From positions 10,152,041-10,216,040 of the forward strand of contig CM038917.1 of NCBI GenBank assembly GCA_021904315.1: DNA of 64,000 nt, read 5' to 3'. The DNA comes from Sphagnum magellanicum (Eukaryota; Streptophyta; Sphagnopsida; Sphagnales; Sphagnaceae). Shown here in pieces: positions 60,901-64,000 of the stretch; positions within the stretch are counted from its first letter, which is position 1; each line of letters starts with the position of its first letter. Made by a program: the position numbers and the translations under genes. The notes beneath the pieces were generated by a model that was given only the letters and a program-made list of their open reading frames with translations, had not been told where the DNA came from and made no database searches.

Positions 60901-63250
60901 TGTGTTTTTATATAATACATTCATTCACAAAGTAAGAAATTTATTTATAATTTCAAAATTTTAAATAAAAAATAACCATACATAGTTTTTGGATGTTCAA
61001 CATTGATATTTGTTCTATTTCAAAAAGTGTTCTTGTATCTTTTAAGCAAATTATGAGTTACTTTAAAGTAGGTCACCAAATTTACTTTTAGCAAACAAAT
61101 TTTCAAGACCTTGAATTGATGTTTTGGGTCTAAAATATTATTACCAAGTTGTGTTTTCATGGACATTTTGACATTCTTAAAAGTATTAAGAGGATTTCAA
61201 CTCCAAGTTAATAACCAAAAGAAAGAAAGACCCAAAGTTGGTGAGAAATACAATAATTTGGTTGCCTAACTTTGACATATTTTGTGTTGATTATTTTTTC
61301 AAATCTTATAAGAAAGCAAAATGGGTATAACTTTGCAAAAGATATGTGTACCAACCAAAATACAATTTTAATGGAAATGATCCATCATATGTGCTACTTT
61401 TGCAAAGTAACTTTGGCACTTTGTTGTGGGCATGAATGCCCATAGAATTAGTTTACATTTGAATTATGCAAATGTGATTTAAAGTAAATATTTAAAGGTT
61501 CAAAATTCCTTATGGTCTTTCTTTCCCTGATGGTTGAATAATTTTTTTTGGTGAGACAATTCTAGAAATAGTGTGAAACTTTTTGTTTTTCCTTGTTTTT
61601 AACATAAAAAAACTCCCCCTATTTCACTCATAAGGAGGAGGAAATGCATGTTACAAAACAATAATGATTCTTTTCAAATATGAATATATCTACATCATCA
61701 TTGTAAACCAAGTTTAGAGAACCAATGCTCTAATCGAAACTAGTAAAAAGAATATTCTCAAATCCATAGTTTTATTGCATTCTATGGTGTGCAAGTGTTG
61801 GGAAAGACAAATCTAAAAAAAAACATTCAAGAGATTGAGAATATGCTAACAAAAGAAAAAAATAGGTTCAAGTTCAAAGTGATATAAACAAACAAATTGA
61901 AAATCCAATTATTGGGTAGCAAAATTATTGCAACCTAATTTTCTAATCTTTATTGATATGAAACGAGTTGCAAGAAAGAAAGAAAAAGAAATGAGTTCCA
62001 CTTCTTGATTGTGATTTTTTACATTGAGAAAATAGATTATCATTTCAAAATGCCATTTTTTCAAATTTAGCCTTTACTAAACATGACATATCTTGTTATA
62101 TAAGATCAAAGAACTTCAAAAAAGTCCTCATAACTCTTAATTTTGCTATTGTTTAGGTGAACATAGAATTTGCTTAATGCAAACCTATCAAATGCTATTG
62201 CACTTAACAATAAGGAGGAAATGAAAGTTAAAAAAATGAAAAATATTGAGAGGTCCTCCACATCTTATCAAAATTCAACCTAATCCTTAATTCCAACACC
62301 AAAAATCAATAACACTATTAATCAACTACCAACAAGAAGAGTAACAAACAACCCATTGCATAATGACTTTGCTAAGCTTTATAGCAAGTTCAAAGTTCAA
62401 ACTAGAAACCTCCATCCCTATACATAAACACTCATATAGAGGCATGCAATTTTATGGCACATGGTTGTACATGAGATGCACACCTAATATTTTAAGTGTC
62501 ATTCATACATTAGAGATATTTTTAAAATGAAAGAAACACAATATCCATATCCTCTCTTTGGTCATTCAAGGGGTGAAATTTAAAAAAAAATAGTAAAAAT
62601 ATACATTGCCTTTAAATGAGGAGTGAAAATTAAGTGAAACTTAGAGTACATTGAATTTTGTGATAATTTGAGTTTCACGTTCTCTTCCTTTTTGTCTCCC
62701 CTAAATAAATACTTTCAGCATTTTTATGCTTATTGGTATGATAATTATTTCAAATCTTATGCATAAAACAATATGATATTAAATTTCATCCCTATTTTGA
62801 TAATTTTCATTTTTGTTTTCCAAGTAACAAGATTTGAAGTTGAAATAAAGGAAAAGGGGGGGGTGAAACAAGGACTCAAAGAAAAGGTCATTTCAAGATC
62901 TTCTCTAATGAGTCAAGTTTGAGGCAAAATTCTATGCCCAATTTTTGCACCAACCTATAATCTCTTGTTTCCTATGGAGTGCAAAACCAACAAATCAGAA
63001 GTGAGAATGGGAGGAGGAGGGTCCACAAAGAGGGTTAGTTTGTTCACAAAGGAATTTGCAAACAAAACCCTCTCTCTTTTGAAAGGGGAGAACTACCTCT
63101 TCTTCCTTGCAAGGGATCCACAAAGGAAGTGTAACTGAAGTTGAGCAAATTCTTGTTATAGTAAACTTGGCGTTAACCATGCCTAAATTGCAGAGACAGC
63201 CAAGCCCAAAACCCCTCAAATCCCCATTAAAAAAAACAATTACAACAACA
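57986..63250. other. AT-rich intergenic DNA, no gene supported
   Basis: Mostly low-GC sequence with short frames. The longest, on the minus strand at 58434-58045 (129 codons), has no recognisable motif and could be chance or a transposon remnant. No RNA gene, repeat array or intact element is seen. Confidence 0.5.
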
Positions 63251-63259
63251 ACCACAATA

Positions 63260-63395
63260 ATAATATTGCACCACCACTCAATTCCAATTCTTTACAATAA
63301 TAATAAAAAATAAAAATAAAAATCATATTCCACCAACACCCAATTCCAATTCTTTATAATCAAATTACACCACCACCCAAATTCCAATTGTTTAC

Positions 63396-63427
<32 letters not shown>

Positions 63428-63480
63428 GATTATAGTAATATTTATGCCACCACCCAATTCCGATTCGTCACCACCCCATC
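63260..63480. repeat. Tandem repeat with AAT microsatellite
   Basis: CACCACCCAATTCCAATT followed by CTTTACAATAATAAT recurs about four times (near 63271, 63332, 63370 and 63448) with spacing of 40-80 bp. One unit carries an (AAT)n run at about 63396-63426. Confidence 0.75.
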
Positions 63481-64000
63481 CACCGCCCAACAATGTGGTA
63501 CCACCTATTTCAAGCTGGTAGGTACCTTCTTCCCCTCTATCCTCCCCTCTCCCTCTCCCTTCTTACTATATTCCCTCTCTCTTGGCTCCCAGGAATTTCT
63601 CTCAATTTGGCCCCTACAATTCTCATAATGGCCGGCCATGGATGCGGCGCAACGTTCTGCCACTTCCCCCAAATTAACCACCCTCATTATCAATTAACCA
63701 TCATACTCTACTAGAGGTTGATCTAGCCTATTCATTGTTTTTTCTCATTGTTTGCCCTTGGTTGGCCCAATGTAACTTAAAAAGATGGACAATGCCCATT
63801 GCCCGGTCAATCCCGGGTCAATCTACCTCCAATGACCCAAAAAGGCTGTTGGGGAACTGGATCGGATGAGGATCTTCATCCACCATGGATGGGATGTAAC
63901 TCCCAATGTGGTTGATTAATTAACCCCAGATGTTAAGCATCTCTTATGAAATTGGTGGGTACTAACTATTCACCAAGATGGAGATTTGTAGTATTCCCAG
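63481..64000. other. Pyrimidine-rich edge region
   Basis: A CCCTCTCCCTCTCCC-type tract near 63520-63590 and less AT-rich sequence resemble the leader or promoter of a gene. No coding exon is recognisable before the window ends. Confidence 0.4.

Noticed and set aside
1-64000. CRISPR arrays, bacterial operons, tRNA and rRNA genes
   Set aside because: Introns, CACTA/Helentron elements and LTRs show plant nuclear DNA. No spaced identical repeats, and no tRNA or rRNA sequences that I could recognise by eye.

Overview
This is nuclear DNA from a land plant with a large, AT-rich, gene-sparse genome. The host gene has short GT-AG introns and a protein that follows plant PIG-V closely. The rest is mostly transposons and their decayed remains: a CACTA (En/Spm) element, a Helentron-like helicase/endonuclease relic, solo LTRs, small inverted-repeat elements and minisatellites. 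A non-seed plant such as a fern or lycophyte is a reasonable guess, but the sequence alone does not settle the species.

Layout. 1-7 kb: a family of LTR copies, one a clean solo LTR with a 5-bp target duplication (3207-4201), then a decayed Helentron-type Pif1 helicase plus endonuclease (about 4500-6960). 7.6-12.8 kb: the only host gene I can model fully, PIGV (GPI mannosyltransferase 2), in eight exons that join in frame to 539 residues. 12.8-33 kb: AT-rich intergenic DNA with a roughly 200-bp tandem repeat (21.0-21.9 kb), TAGG/CCTA-rich blocks and a 211-bp inverted-repeat element (28066-28276). 33.5-34.1 kb: a 42-bp minisatellite. 34-40 kb: non-coding DNA with small duplications and one unrecognised open frame.

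40206-48936: an 8.7-kb CACTA element with both ends and a GCA target duplication. Its minus strand carries a zinc-finger-like exon, a SET-domain reading frame, and a Tnp2 transposase with DUF4218 and DUF4216 regions. Its plus strand carries a divergent basic/coiled-coil gene. TTGCGA/TCGCAA motifs crowd both ends and the divergent promoter gap. The SET-like gene inside a DNA transposon is the most unusual item in the window.

49-64 kb: a 153-bp mini-CACTA, a foldback element, an exactly phased 11-bp minisatellite (50205-50468), a 1.2-kb CCTA/TAGG block, further LTR relatives, and AT-rich DNA with no gene I can support.

The host gene acts in the endoplasmic reticulum on GPI anchors. The transposon genes would have acted together in cut-and-paste transposition, but ten premature stops and two frameshifts show that this copy is now defective.
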